A stretch of DNA of 64,000 bases from NCBI GenBank assembly GCA_032209605.1, contig JASFXZ010000038.1, positions 2,480,001-2,544,000 on the forward strand, written 5' to 3'. Source of the DNA: Mactromeris polynyma (taxonomy: Eukaryota > Mollusca > Bivalvia > Venerida > Mactridae). Below the pieces are notes generated by a model. The model was not told the origin of the DNA and did no database searches. It saw only the letters and a program-made list of their open reading frames with translations. This document shows, in pieces, positions 48,600-61,499 of this stretch (positions are counted from its first letter, which is position 1; every line of letters begins with the position of its first letter). The position numbers and the translations under genes were made by a program.

Positions 48600-50790
48600 C
48601 AGTAATTTTGAGACAACCCTTCGATCGGAACACCATAGGTCTTAGTTGTTAAATGGACTGATTATTCAGAAAAAATAATAACTGGTCCGTACAAATTTGG
48701 TCTTATTTATGTTATTTTGATTACTGAACCATACTTTTAATTGTCAGAGAACGATTACAAGCATCATTTACCAATATAAGTGAAATCATATGAAGCAAGT
48801 GTACACAGATTACGTTGATGTTTTGTAACAACGGAATATAAAAATGTTAACAACGAATGCGCCATGAAACAACATTCGTTCATTCATACGAAGTCCATTT
48901 TCCAGGATGTTTTGTCATCCAGTTTGAGCTGTTATGAAATTTTGCAAAATAGTGAAGCTTGACACACCTCTTCTTTGGTGAAGCCTTGTCTCTCAGACCA
49001 TTACATTACTTCTATAAATGGTGTATGAAGCTATAGGGATGTAATGATGAAGCAAACTAGTATAAACTTGTTTATCAATATATAAGGGGAATCGTCTGGT
49101 TGTTGCAAGCTATAAAGGTTAATTGAAAACAATTGAACTATGACCTTGTGTTAAATTGAATATATACATTATCATAGCAATAAAAACGCAATGAAAATTT
49201 ATTTCATATTACAATCAACATGTTGTACATGTCGTATATAAAACCCAGCCAATCTGTCACATTTCACATCCGGTTTGGTGTGGTCTTTATACACAGCTGT
49301 CAGTCACATGATGCTGTATTTTGATTTCACTATCCTTTTGCATGCTCAATTTAATTGAAGGATTTTGTCGTGGATTTTTTACATACACACATTTTATGTG
49401 ACCTTTTATTGTTTCACGACATCTGACGGGTTTGAATCACATTTTTATCTACAATGCACTGGTTGAATTTCAGATGGTCTACATTTTCCTTGACCGAATA
49501 TCACCGAATGTTAGAAATACGTCATCAGAAATATGAGGGGATTGTAAATTTTATACGTCGATGTCAATCCTATTTTATTGCTCCTATTTATTACATTAAA
49601 TATACATTAGCCGGACACTTAATTAGCATAATTAACTTCACACGTCGAGGCTATCAATGACCATAAAGTAAGGTTGTTCGTTTTTGTTTCGTTTTATTCC
49701 CTCCCAGTGCGTTTGGTCACCTTTCTGTGGCTTTGTGTAATTTTTTTTTATTTCAAAAGACTAATATTGACGCTTAAATAAACCATGTACACGCTATGTC
49801 TATTGACATTAAGTTACAGTAAAATTTCGTCTGTGATCGAAATATGATGAGGTATGGTGCTGTTCAGCAAACGAAGCCGTTGACATTTTGACCAGATTTC
49901 AAACGACATGAATAGAATTTCATCGAACAGAAAAGGCAAACGTTGAATACGCAATCAATTTTCTCTACGGGACTATTGTTCATTTAATTAGATTCCGCTC
50001 ACAACTGAACCAAACTTTCAATTTACGTTATGATATAAAGCCCACCAAAGGCTATATGTAACATTTGGAACTATATAACAAGTGGATGTGTCACACGGCT
50101 GTTTACGTTGACCACCGATTGTATCCGAATGACGCGCATGCGCTCACAACGATTGTCGCCGATGTCATTTATTTATGACAAAAATCCATAACATTGTTGT
50201 TGTGCTGGGTGGTCTCTCTGTTTGTTGTCATCATTATCTGTTCCGAATCTCTGACTACCGTTGTTTCATTAAAATTGCGTGTATTTTCCAATGTATTTCT
50301 CCGTGATATTAATCTTCGTATCATTCCGCACAAATCAGCAATTTGCTACATTATTCTTGTCAGTACCTAATATTGCCTTGCAGATTTTATAGTCGATTTT
50401 TCTTGCATTTTGCTTGAGGGTTAAAACGTAATAGTTTGCACATTTATAGAAAAGTTATCATGAACGCGGCGGTAATGTAACACTATGTAAACGTGCAAAA
50501 CTTTGTTAGGTTCTTTGAGTAAATGCAATTTTGTTTTTAGACTGGAGATATGTGCTGTCACTCTATATTTATATTGGTTTTATTTCCATTGAGCCATATA
50601 CTCGAAACTTAAGTAGAAAGACGATTTTCTTTAGCGTAAATACATTCCTACATGTTTGCATGATCGCGCTGGTTCGGGCGTGTTTTTATGCACCTTGCAA
50701 CATGCGATCAGAGAATACTGTACAAACAAAAGGTTGCTGTGCGTGTATTGTGTATAAATACTCTTGACGTTTTTGGTTGGTAGCGTTTAA
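48600..50790. other. Gene-free block
   Basis: Only short frames. It includes an NRF1-like core at 50134-50143. A 78-codon frame at 50531-50767 lacks any motif. Confidence 0.4.
50134..50143. promoter_or_regulatory. NRF1-like palindrome GCGCATGCGC
   Basis: Exact core match, in a slightly GC-richer stretch (GACGCGCATGCGCTCAC). No gene start was identified nearby. Confidence 0.2.
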
Positions 50791-50796
50791 GATATA

Positions 50797-50983
50797 CAGT
50801 GAAACCTCAATAACAAGACCACCATTGGTTCTGGCGAAAGTCGATCTTTGTTGAGAGATGGTCTATTTACCTACATGTATTTGAAATTTGAAAGAACATT
50901 AATTGAAAACTGGTTCATGAAAATACGGTATAATTAATCACGTGGTCTTAATTTCGAGATGACTTCTAAGTAAGGTTATACTG
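50797..50983. mobile_element. TIR family A MITE, copy A3
   Basis: Left end CAGTGAAACCTCAATAACAA follows TA. The right end read inward is CAGTATAACCTTACTTAGAA. Internal GACCACCATTGGTTCTGGCG and GTGGTCTTAATTTCGAGATG are shared with other copies. About 187 bp. Confidence 0.85.
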
Positions 50984-50989
50984 CAAATA

Positions 50990-51960
50990 AAAATCTAAAG
51001 TTTCTCAATTAAATGAAATGAAGTGCTAATAAAAAGTAAGTGTATTTACGTGTTCGTATGCTAGTATTGCAAAAACGTTTTTGTAGCGTTTTTGTATTTA
51101 TATGTATATAATTTTGCATATTTTGTAGAAAACAGACACCGTGTACCAAGGTGTACACATTGTTCAGCTTAAAGATAGCAGCGCACCTCATGAATACATC
51201 GTCTTTGGATTTTTTTGCATCGAATGACAAAGTTGACAGCCCCCTTGCACAATATTAAGTTACCGGAACTTCATGCACTGTTATCGATGGCTCTCTCCCG
51301 TCGCATTCCGTTTTCTGTAAAATTTGCCGAGCATTTTCTTCCCGGAAAAAAATAATCCGCGAGATTGCATGGCATGGATGTTGCGGATATAATCTCCTGA
51401 AAGAAGATCGCATGCATGTCTTTTGTTTTAGTATGAGAATTGATATATTTTGAGCGCGTTGAATTCTCTCGGAAGCATTTCTGACGGCTGAGATTCTGCG
51501 CCTTGTATCAAGTGATCTCAGATTTGCATTTTGGAACTTTTCATCTCTTTCGCAAAGGCCGTTGTTCTATAAACATACACGTGTTTTCAGAGAGGTAAAA
51601 TCGATGCGGTGATAAGTATAGTGTCACCAACTGATTGGATTACCGTTGATTGCGTGTGGCATCATACGGGACGAACCATCAGGATGATAAATGGGACACA
51701 AATGGAATCAGATAGGAACATGCATTTTTTCTTGTAAATTTTATCACAACATGTTCTATTTTTTTATTCTGTGAATCCACATAAGTCAATTTTAATTATA
51801 CTGTTGTTAAAGTTGAAGATGTTAAAGAAATAACATTTAAAAGTCCAACACGAAATTGAAGACAAAAACTTGTTCTACTGAAGTTTTAGAACAAGTAATA
51901 TAAACGCTTACAATATACAGAACCACCATTTTACAGTCCGTATTTTCATGGTAAATGTTT
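50990..51960. other. Gene-free block
   Basis: A 73-codon minus frame (51009-51230) has no motif. The 51.25-51.7 kb part is somewhat GC-richer but shows no frame or repeat. Confidence 0.4.
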
Positions 51961-51964
51961 TATA

Positions 51965-52142
51965 CGGTTAAACCTCAATAATATGACCGCCATTGGGACC
52001 CTTGGAAACTGGTCCTTTTATTGAGGTGGTCTTAATATTGAGGTTGAATAGATAGAGAAACAGTGAAAACGGACTTGAAAATTGTGTACTTAATTTTGTG
52101 GTGGTCTTATTATTGAGGAGGTCTTTATGTGTGGTTATACTG
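51965..52142. mobile_element. TIR family A MITE, copy A4
   Basis: Left end CGGTTAAACCTCAATAATAT. The right end read inward is CAGTATAACCACACATAAAG. TA lies on both sides (51963-51964 and 52143-52144). Length 178 bp. Internal GACCGCCATTGGGACC and GTGGTCTTATTATTGAGG. Confidence 0.85.
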
Positions 52143-52167
52143 TATTTTTTCTTCTAAAATAAGACAG

Positions 52168-52240
52168 GATAATCAGACCACCTCTGAACCAATTGTGGTC
52201 TTATTGTTGTAAGACCAACATCAACGGATGACTGGAGAAA
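52168..52240. mobile_element. TIR family A fragment
   Basis: Words ATCAGACCACCTCTGAACCA and GTGGTCTTATTGTTG match the inner parts of family A, but the CAGT ends are not clear. Confidence 0.45.
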
Positions 52241-52719
52241 ATATTATCTATAGCTTCGCTCTAGAAATACGTACTAATGATAATTCATGGCATGACTATT
52301 CATTCTGTTATGAATATGATCAGATAAAGTTTCGATAATAAACATTCCCTTGCTTAATCACTGGTTTCAACTGCGTAGTGGCTTTAAACCAATACTGAAT
52401 AATCAAATTCTGATGTGTGAAAAAATATGGATTTATTTAATATCTTTGTGGTTATGTATTTAAAGTCGTGTCGTCATTACCTGTAATTAATGTGGTATCG
52501 CTAGTATTAATTACAATTTCATAGAAAATTAATTATTTGTAATTAAAATACTGTCATCATTGAAGGTATGTAATTCAACGTTCACATTTATGTTGCTTTT
52601 CAAAGCTAAGTTAGATTAAAGCCGTTAAATCCACATGTCATCTTCTGTTTGAGTATCTTTAATTTATGTTGAAAATGAAAAAAAATCAACATGCCTTTAC
52701 GAATGTTTTCGTTGTTTGC

Positions 52720-52796
52720 ATACACATGCGTGTGTGCGTCCTTGCGTCCGTGCGTCGGTGGGTGTGTGCGACCGTGCGTCCGTGCGTGCATATGTT
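52720..52796. repeat. Degenerate GTGC/GTCC-rich simple repeat
   Basis: A run of GTGCGTCC-like tetranucleotides, about 75 bp, strongly alternating purine-pyrimidine and GC-rich. It abuts a D1 copy. Arg/Cys/Val-rich frames across it are artefacts of the repeat. Confidence 0.85.
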
Positions 52797-52870
52797 CATG
52801 TCTGTTTGTTCCATTATTCGGTGGCTGTAAACTTTGTATATGGCATTTCCTTCTCTTCTTCAAACTTCAT
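52780..52870 (+). repeat. Dispersed repeat D1, copy 5
   Basis: Contains CATATGTTCATGTCTGTTTG, TTCGGTGGCTGTAAACTTTG, TATATGGCATTTCCTTCTCT and TCTTCAAACTTCATTTTTGT, in the D1 order. Confidence 0.7.
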
Positions 52871-52904
52871 TTTTGTTGGGAAACTTTATAAACATACAGT
52901 ATAG

Positions 52905-53575
52905 GGCAGAATGACGATTGTCAAGTTTTCTCATTTATATTGCCTACTATGGTGTGGTTGGCTGTTGTTTTGCATTACTTTATACAGTAAATTTGTTTAC
53001 AAGGAACACCCTTGTTGCATTAAAATAAAATTTATTTTATACCAGTTGCTCGTTAAGTTCATTTTGATTTGAATGCAAAATGTGCATGAAGCGATTTAAA
53101 GTGTGTTCTCTTTGTAAGTAAAATTTACTGTGAATCTGTGTATGCTTAGGAAGCCGAAAACTTGCACTTTTACGACCTATATCTCTGATACCGTTTCTCT
53201 CTGCAGCAGAGTTATCTGTTCCATGACGTACTACAGCAGTGAACATTCTGTCCGTTGCCATCTATATTCCAGAGAATTCTTGTAACCGCGTATTTCTAGG
53301 ATATTCTGGGGGAATATTGTTTATCACCTAATGCGGTCGATGTAAAAATGTCAATCAGATTACGAATGGTCATTACGCGCGGTCAGTCTACAGTAACCAA
53401 CTTCGATCGTTCTACCACGTGACTGGAAAATGTCTGGTAGTCACGAACGCTGGCAATATCGTGAAGTTACCGTCGCTATGGCTGTTTGTCAGATGTATAG
53501 ACTGTCATCTGGACTGTTTGTCAGACGTGTAGACTGCCCACTATTGAGACAATGTTTTGTTTCAATTTATAAAGA
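52905..53575. other. Gene-free block
   Basis: A 74-codon minus frame (53037-53261) has no recognised motif. No repeat recognised. Confidence 0.4.
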
Positions 53576-53741
53576 CAATAAAATAAACTTTAAGACTACC
53601 TGAAAATTAAGACCATCTCATTAATAATTAGTAACATGGACCAGTTTTTCTACCATGTTTTAACTCGATACTCAGAACACCTCATTACGAAGGTAGATTT
53701 TCATTAGAACCAATGGTAGTTTTGTTAGTGTGTTGCGTTGT
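53576..53741. mobile_element. TIR family A MITE, copy A5 (decayed)
   Basis: Family words AAATTAAGACCATCTCATTA, CATGTTTTAACTCGATACTC and AACCAATGGTAGTTTTGTTA appear in inverted orientation relative to A3. Both ends are diverged. Confidence 0.65.
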
Positions 53742-53744
53742 ATA

Positions 53745-54385
53745 TATTGTGCTTCGTCTGTACGTATTGCGAACATTTTAAAAAATCCCCTAGTCTAAAT
53801 ATTTCGGTTCGGTCGTATTTCATCAACATAACATTATCTTTAATAGTGAAGATTAGGAAATAGTAAATGAGTTTATGGTAAGCGGGTAATGTATTATTAT
53901 GTTCCTTTCGGCCATCGTGCCTTTGTTCTAATACGATTTGAATTGCTCTGGGGGAAGCTTTTTATAATCACAGTGATCAAATCTTATTAATAAAAATTCG
54001 ATCTGTTTTTTACCGTCATTGTTATTAAAAAAGTGCTGGAGGCATTTCAAATGCGTCCTTGTTTTCGCATGTCTCATTTTGTCCAGCGGCTGAGATAATT
54101 TCGATTCTTTGTAGACAATTTCGGACAAACACTTTGTCTGAATACCAGTTTTTGTATCGATATTAGAAAATATGTTACATTTCAGGAACAGACTGTCCGC
54201 AGTCTACCTTTGATCAAACTTCACTTTCAGATAGCCAGTGGAAAATGTCGCTGTTAATAGTACAAAAAATACCGTATACGTCAAATGACTATTTCAATAT
54301 CTGATATTAAATAAACCAGTAACGTAGATAAAACATTTGACAACATCAGTGATACATCGAGTAGAATACAGCACAACATGGAAGC
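53745..54385. other. Gene-free block
   Basis: Only short frames and no recognised repeat. Confidence 0.4.
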
Positions 54386-54389
54386 TGTC

Positions 54390-54540
54390 TTTGTGAGACG
54401 TAAATGTTGACCGTTATTGAGAGGTTGTAGCTATAGAGACGTTAAATTCTTACTACAGGAAATATTAATGCTGGTTTTAAAGAAGGGTTATTGCTCACGA
54501 GAGGGTGCTTTGGACTGGTTACATTGCGCAGATATGAAAT
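54390..54540. mobile_element. TIR family B relative (decayed)
   Basis: Contains GACCGTTATTGAGAGGTTGT, AAATTCTTACTACAGG and TTATTGCTCACGAGAGG, the order of two diverged 74-bp-type units. The ends are unclear. The right side has GGTTACATTGCGC, resembling a decayed terminus. Confidence 0.6.
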
Positions 54541-54544
54541 AGTA

Positions 54545-54905
54545 TTTCATCAATACGCACTTCATCTTTTTATACATACATATACATGTGTGTATCATTT
54601 GTCATGACATTACCATAGAAACGATGTATTGAAATACGATGATAAAGGAGATTCAATTATGTACTATTGTTGATATAATTACACATTCCAATTTGTTCCA
54701 ATTAATGTTATGAAACCTAAATCATATCATATGTCTGGTATGTATTTAGATCTATTCAAACTGTGCAAGCAGGTGATTATGTTAGTGTGTGTGCTAATTA
54801 AAGACATAGACATAAATCCTGCTTAATATCTGCTATTACCCTCATTGTAGCGTTTAGTTATACGGATTAGGGATGTTAAAGCATTTAATCGCATCATATA
54901 AATAT
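54545..54905. other. AT-rich sequence between two family B copies
   Basis: No frame or repeat recognised. Confidence 0.4.
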
Positions 54906-54908
54906 CTA

Positions 54909-55060
54909 CAGTGCATTCAGAACCCCACCTTCTGTGGGATGCTAATATGACTGTTGTTGAGAGGTTGTTGCTCTGGAGAGGCTGATGTGGTAGTAATCTT
55001 AATACCGGGAAAATTTATAATATTATTGAAGACAGGTGGACGCTCAAAAAAGGGCCGCTC
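54909..55060. mobile_element. TIR family B MITE copy, unexpanded
   Basis: Left end TACAGTGCATTCAG, then ACTGTTGTTGAGAGGTTGTT, GCTCTGGAGAGGCTGA and ATTATTGAAGACAGGTGGAC. This is the same order as the left end plus the first one to two units of the expanded element at 42.47 kb. The right end was not clearly found. Confidence 0.65.
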
Positions 55061-55323
55061 TTGCATGATTGCGCTGTTTATGCTGTTTCAGAAAAAAACG
55101 ATGATGGAATATAATGAATCTTTGGAATCGAAATATCAAAAATTAAAATCATTTAAAATTAATAGTGTTACACTGTCGCGTTCGTTTTTGATTATAATAT
55201 TATGTAAATTTCGTCAGAAAAATCTTACACATTTAACTTGAGTTTATGCCACATTAAGACATTCAGTATGATTGATCTAGTTATCATGTACGCTTAGTTT
55301 AACTATATTCATAAAAGTTATTT

Positions 55324-55479
55324 CAGTAAAATCTTACTTAAAGCCACCTCAAAATTAAGACCACCTCATTAGTAATACTGTATATTGAAGGTTTTATTTT
55401 TCTTAGATTTCAACTCGATTTTCAACTAAGAGCGATTTTCTTTAGAAACATTAGTGGTTTTATCAGCGATGTTTCCCTG
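55324..55479. mobile_element. TIR family A MITE, copy A6
   Basis: Left end CAGTAAAATCTTACTTAAAG with GCCACCTC and AAATTAAGACCACCTCATTA; right end GTTTCCCTG followed by TA. About 156 bp. Confidence 0.75.
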
Positions 55480-55484
55480 TATAT

Positions 55485-55898
55485 AATTCAGTATATGTAC
55501 ATGAGTTGCTCTTGCTAATAATAAGCCTTACCTTCATATAAATGTGATTTTCTATTTGTGAAGAAAAAACGTGAGTTTTACGCAGGTGCTGCTATTTACG
55601 TGATGGGTTTACCAATACCATGCAGATATACTGGATACGTAAATTATAAAACAGCTCACACAGTGCCGTAAATTACACATAACTAGAAACCAGTATTATC
55701 ATCGTGAGGCGCTGGTGTACAAGCGTCTTCCTGGCAAACCACGTGGTATTTAAATGAAATACATGTATTCGATGGTATTTAGCTAATTATTTCGTGCTTC
55801 AAACATATGCTTAAATTTTCAATAATATGCAAATATATTTTCGTAATTTCTAGCATTCTAAATGAAATAATTGCATGAATTTCAGTCATTACTTGCGT
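55485..55898. other. AT-rich sequence between MITEs A6 and A7
   Basis: No frame or repeat recognised. Confidence 0.4.
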
Positions 55899-55899
55899 A

Positions 55900-56061
55900 G
55901 AGTGAACACTTAGTAAACGGCCACCATTTGTTCCGAAGAAAGTCAGTCTTTATAAGTGAGGGGGTCGGATTTACGAATTAAAATATGGAAGGTAATATAA
56001 AAACGTTCGTATTATCGAGGTGGTCTTAATTTCGAAGTGGTCTTTAAAGCAGTTGTTACCG
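55900..56061. mobile_element. TIR family A MITE, copy A7
   Basis: Contains CCACCATTTGTTCCGAAGAA, ATTAAAATATGGAAGG, TATTATCGAGGTGGTCTTAA and a right end GTTGTTACCG followed by TA. It provides the uninterrupted version of copy A2. Confidence 0.75.
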
Positions 56062-56064
56062 TAT

Positions 56065-59000
56065 ATAAAATAATATATATTACGATTGTTAAGAAGTCAA
56101 GCATTTTCATTAATATACATGTATACAAATGTGTATTGCAAACCATCCTGTAAAATGTGAGGTTATACAAAGAGTTTTCACACATCAAATACTGGAGTTT
56201 CAGTGAAACGCATCTATGTCATAACATCATGTAGGTATTAAAATCAATTGGTTAGGGCCGATACTTAACATATATTGCAAATATTGACTTCTGTCGCCTC
56301 CTCATATTTAAATATGACATCATCAGTGCCGTAACATTGACTTTCATATAACATATTTCCATAGCAATGGTATAAGACAAAAACGCTTTGTTATTGATGA
56401 CATTTTGAGCTGTGAAACTCATGTATGTCTGTTATATATGGTCTCAAATCATCTGTTCACCATTTGACCTGTTAACGGTTTCCAATAGAAGTCTGCTGGG
56501 AATGTGTATTTTGAGTTACGTAATTACAGAATTCTCCGGCTTCGGCAATTCATCTCCGAGCTCGACTTGTCAACGGCAGTCTAATAACTTCAACAGTTAA
56601 TCCGTCGATTTAATGACGTATAGCTTGTATGTAGAACTCATTTGGAAAAAAAATGTCAGAAAAAGAAAATGAAGAGAACTCGATTAACCCCAATACATAG
56701 GTTTGATAAAGTAGTATGCATATTGTTCCTCGGACAGCGAATGTACGAGTATTGTACTTATATTGCATCCTTTGTCAGCGAGGTGAGCATTATTCATTTC
56801 AAAATGGAAGCTACGAGGGTTTATTTTATACCATATAACAGTATCATGTATGTGTGATATTAAGATATGGTGTTCTTTTATACAGTTAACATTATGATTA
56901 TGAGTATACATGTTTATTAAAATCCGACTGAAACGTAATAAAAGATTACTCCCTGGTTGCGACAATCTTCGTTTTTCTTATTTTTAGGGGTCGATCCTCC
57001 TATTCGTTGTTCGTATTTCATTGTATGCATCAGGATAATCCTAATCGCTTACCAAGTGGTTTAGCTTAAGCTGTCGACTTTCGTTCATTTACTGCGCGCA
57101 ATAAACACTTCATATCCATAGATTAACAAAATAAGCTTTTGAATATTGTTATTTGTATGTTTTTTTGTACGTTATCAGCGACAAAGATCAATTCTGAATC
57201 AGAAAGTGAACCTCTGTTTTCTAATTTGACGATTTCTATTGAACGCAATAATTAGTCTCGACACGGAAAACCTACATTAACAGTATGCTCATAGAGTTAT
57301 TACGGCCCATTTTGCCTTTCAATTATAATTTTTGATTAAAGGGCAGATCGAATAAAAAACGAATATTCTCGACGTAAAATCCTTTGGGGTTTTCCTCACA
57401 GGACTAGAAATGGGTAAATCAATTGCATTTTAAAGCGTTTCGTGATTTCGCTTCGCAGCGTCGACATTTGTGATATGTTTTAACTTGGCAGCAAGTTTTT
57501 TCATTGCACAGTTCAAAATTATCCGCTGATAAAACCAAGGACTCCAAAGACCTCCCATATCAACCACAAAACCGGTGAATATTGTATTGTATAATACATT
57601 CAATGTCTACATGAAGGTATAGTGACATTGATTAATGACTGTTTGAATATTTCGGGAAGGTAGAATTGCTTTAGGATCAATGGCGCACATGTACTGGCTC
57701 TACGGTGTAGTTAGAACATCATTGAATAAACGGGTTTCCCGCCGAGCGATGCTTGTATGGAATTTCCATATGCCATACGCAGCTTAAGGGAAGATTTGTC
57801 GAAACTGTACCCCGATCAGTAGTGATATGGCAGGCGTTGTTTAGTCCGGGAGTACCTGACAACTTAACCCGTCAATGTTTCTTCTTTAAAGTATGCGTTT
57901 TTATGTTCTTCCCGAGGCGTAGTTTTCTACGTAAAACATTTTCCTTGATAAATGGAAAAAATATATAATTAAACCGTGTTTCCGTCTTGTGGAAATGTGG
58001 TTATTATTTTTATAGTCGATTTATGCAGTTCTTTTGGTTGAGTGACATAACTTACGGCGAGCAGTTTACCACGCGACGCCGGGGAATGAAATTACCATTG
58101 GCTGAATTAATTACATTCCGACTTAAGTATCATTAATGGCTCATGAATATTTATTGACGAAAATTATATGCAGGTTTTATTTGGAGCGATATTAAAAACG
58201 TCCCTGCTTGAATGAGGTACCTGTGTTATATATGTCGCAATTTATGTTTCATAATATTTGGAATGTTTTAACTTTCTGTTATATTCCACACTGACTTAAA
58301 CTAGGATCTATGAAATTACGAGTACATATGTTTAACTGTTGAGCAATTTAAAACTTTTACGTACATTTCCCCAGATGTTTTCACTTTTTCCACATTGAAT
58401 GCGTCTCTCTGTGACAAATCATTCATTATTATTTAAAGAAAGTTGAACACATCGTCTTAAAACATCTCTCTTGATCGTTTGGGCTTTCCTTTTTTAGTAG
58501 CTTGGCTTTTTTATATAAAATTGTATCTCGAAAATCATCTGCGTCACAGATGTTATGAATAAGCAAGACGCTTTTCTCTTGTGGGTTATGATATTATTAA
58601 GGTATTTATGACTAAGTTGATATATTTGTTTACTCCGGTTTATCTTACCGCAATCAGTGATGTATTTAATTAACAAATATTTGCTGTAATTCTTATACTG
58701 TTTTAATAGCTTATCTCTCCGTATTCCGACTACAGAAACATGGATCCGAATATAGTTTCTAGTTTAGGAAGAAATGTCTATTTTATGTATGCTTAATTTT
58801 CTATTTAATTAAAATCATTGTAATTCTACAACTATATGAATTAACATATCCATTGATTGAACTGTTTGCACTCCATATCAATGAGAATTCGATTTTTCAA
58901 TAATTGAAGAGAACTTCCGGGTTTGTTTACACATCACAGCATCCAAACCTTAGTCGATAGCTTTCATATCAACATTTCCCTTTTTATGTGATACAAAGCC

Positions 59001-59588
59001 TTATATCTTTGGGCGATGTCTTTGTTTTCTTCAATGTTCCTCATAGCAACATGCCATTTAGCAATATGGCTGTTATTATCACTACGCACCAAAGTGCTAG
59101 GAGCTTTGTGTGACAACATGACCATTTTTATCATCAAACGTCACTGAACAGTTGACGGTAATGTAAGCATTTTATCTAACATATTTCTGGGCGAAAACAG
59201 CTTACACTCTTGTAAATATTTGAAGTATAGAATATGTTTATTTGTATAGTTGTTGTACGTTAAATTCATCACACAATCAACTAACACGCTTGGAAACAAG
59301 AATATTTGTTTGTTGTCTGAAAGTTGAATCTTGATTTTTTATGAATATTGCAAAACAATTTAGTGCCATTGCAAAGAAAATAACTTTCGGGCTTTCGATA
59401 TTAAGACGATAAATCAGTATAGGTTTCCAGAAATTGTCGAAATCCTTGATTGAACACGGAGAAAAAGTATAAATCGCTTGCAACACAATCTGTTAGTGAG
59501 AACATGGAGTAGCGATGAGGAGGCCATGTACATTGTACTAAGAAATCCAATACAGCTTGTGACTAACTATACAATAAGCAGGCGATGT
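56065..59588. other. Gene-free block
   Basis: Several short frames (for example 56412-56600, 56642-56857 and 57753-57968) without a domain, splice pattern or cross-copy support. No array or recognised repeat. Confidence 0.4.
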
Positions 59589-59589
59589 A

Positions 59590-59876
59590 GACGTGCCCGG
59601 TACGCTCCGTCTGTGGCTCTCAGTTACCATTCTGGAGGTGGTAGGCTCGAACACCGGGTGAAGCGTTTGTACTCCCTGACAATTTAGAAGAAAATAATTA
59701 ATTGTACACTCGAAGTCTATCGTCCCCTGGTTCATGTGGGGAAGTTGTCACATGCTTGTGGAACAACAGGTTAGTACTGGTTGGTAACCCAGGAACACTG
59801 TCACTGGTAAAGTCCACTGAACGCCACACACGACTGAAATACTGCTGAAGAACAGCGTAAAACTACAAAAAAACAC
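59590..59876 (+). mobile_element. SINE-1 (RUDI-like tail), copy 2
   Basis: tRNA-like head with B box GGCTCGAACAC at 59644-59654. The body contains GAAGTTGTCACATGCTTGTG and GTTAGTACTGGTTGGTAAC, and the tail is GAAATACTGCTGAAGAACAG followed by CGTAAAACTAC and an A-rich end. Same order as the minus-strand copy at 3275-3489, but longer. From memory the tail is of the kind shared by mollusc V-SINEs. Short frames across it are not genes. Confidence 0.8.
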
Positions 59877-59879
59877 ATG

Positions 59880-61315
59880 TTATATAGGAACGAATATCCT
59901 GGCAACTTAATTCTGGCTTAAGATGTTTAAAAATAACCACATAAAATGAAATTGTAAATAGCTTCTATTGAAGTTTTTTGATAAACATGTAATTCGTGAT
60001 GCTTACGGAATTGTCTGTGAACATCAAACGCATTTGTGCCAATGCAAGAAGGAACTTATTAAGATTTTTATCAGCGTATACTTCCGCGAACAATATTTGA
60101 TTAATGTAACACCGAAATAATGCTCATTAATTATCAATTAGTATACAATTCTGCAAAGAAGACATTAACAACATGTGATTATGTTATTGTACAAAAGCTT
60201 TAGACCAGTAAATGGTTTGATGTCATATACGGTTTCGATCGTTGCGATACAATCGATAAGACTGATTATAACAGAACAGAACAGAACAGTAGAGTACATA
60301 TACTTACATTAAGGAATAAACTGCTTATCGACGTATCGGCAGCACATCAAATCATGATATAATTGGTCTAGGCTGCTACATGTGAATTTTCAACCAATGC
60401 AAAATATTGCGAAATCTTTTATTTCCGCATTTTAGTCCCACTCCATACCTAACAAAATAGCAGTTAGTTTGCATAAGAATTAATAATTTCTTGACACAAT
60501 GTTCTTTCTGTCTTGATTATACCTTACACCTAGTTCAACCATACCGTTGAATGGATGGGAAATAAATGCTATGTTCTTCAGTGCTTGAATAAAATCACAT
60601 AAAACATTAACCATTACAAACACATTTGGCAACATGACTAAAACAAATAAATTACAAGAGTTTTCCAATCCATGTGCCGAGTGCATTGATTGCTTATTTA
60701 TATTCGACAGCGTAATTAATTGTTGTATATTATTGTAACATCATGACGATGATGAATATGTTTTAAATATAAGGTACTCAAGCTGACAACGGCCATTCAT
60801 TTGTTATCAAACATTTATCAAATCAGCTACGATTGGATTGGAATCAGAGAGCCATTAATTCTATATATAAATGTTAATATTCCATGCCGAGGAACGGTAT
60901 ATAAACTATTTATAGTAATTCTGTATTAATTAGACATGCAAATAACATTTGATTGCAACTAATCTGTCTCAATTGGAAACTTTATTAAATAACGACGAGG
61001 AGTAAATTGGGCAAACGCGAAGAAGCCGATGGCTGAGTTTGTTGAAAATATTTCGTAATGTTTTGCCAGTGGCTCTTACACAAATGCCTGCGACCTTGAT
61101 TGCTATTATAATAACTTACATTTTGTCATTCGCAATAATGTATTTACGAGTATACTACAATATAATTGACTACAAGCTAATCTGACGCATTATTTCCGCA
61201 CTTCACGAGTTGTGATTGTCAATCTGCGACTTGTATAAATTTCGAGAAATGTGAGAAACGGTCGCAAGTTTTGTGTTGAATGTACTATACATGTATAGGC
61301 AAGATAATTATTGTA
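59880..61315. other. Gene-free AT-rich block
   Basis: A short AACAG pentamer run (four units) lies at 60271-60290. No other feature recognised. Confidence 0.45.
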
Positions 61316-61316
61316 T

Positions 61317-61493
61317 AGAGTGCAACCTCCAGAACAACATCCTTAAGGAGACATTACTATTTGCTGTTGTTGAGAGATTGTTGCTCTCGAGATGTTGATA
61401 AGGTTGCAAACACTTACTACATGAACAATTGATACTGTTGATAACGAGAGGTTGTTGCTCGAGAGAGGAGCGATCTGAAGACGTCTCACTGTA
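61317..61493. mobile_element. TIR family B MITE copy, two units
   Basis: Left end TAGAGTGCAACCTCCAGAAC; right end GACGTCTCACTG followed by TATA. It contains TGTTGTTGAGAGATTGTTGC and, about 70 bp later, GATAACGAGAGGTTGTTGCT, that is two diverged versions of the unit amplified at 42.5 kb. Length about 175 bp. Confidence 0.75.
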
Positions 61494-61499
61494 TATTAA

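Noticed and set aside
52606..52904. His/Thr-rich or Cys/Val/Arg-rich frames
   Set aside because: Products of the GTGC/GTCC simple repeat and the adjoining D1 copy.
54954..55241. 95-codon frame
   Set aside because: Its start lies in a family B MITE and the remainder is Lys/Ser/Leu-rich with no motif.
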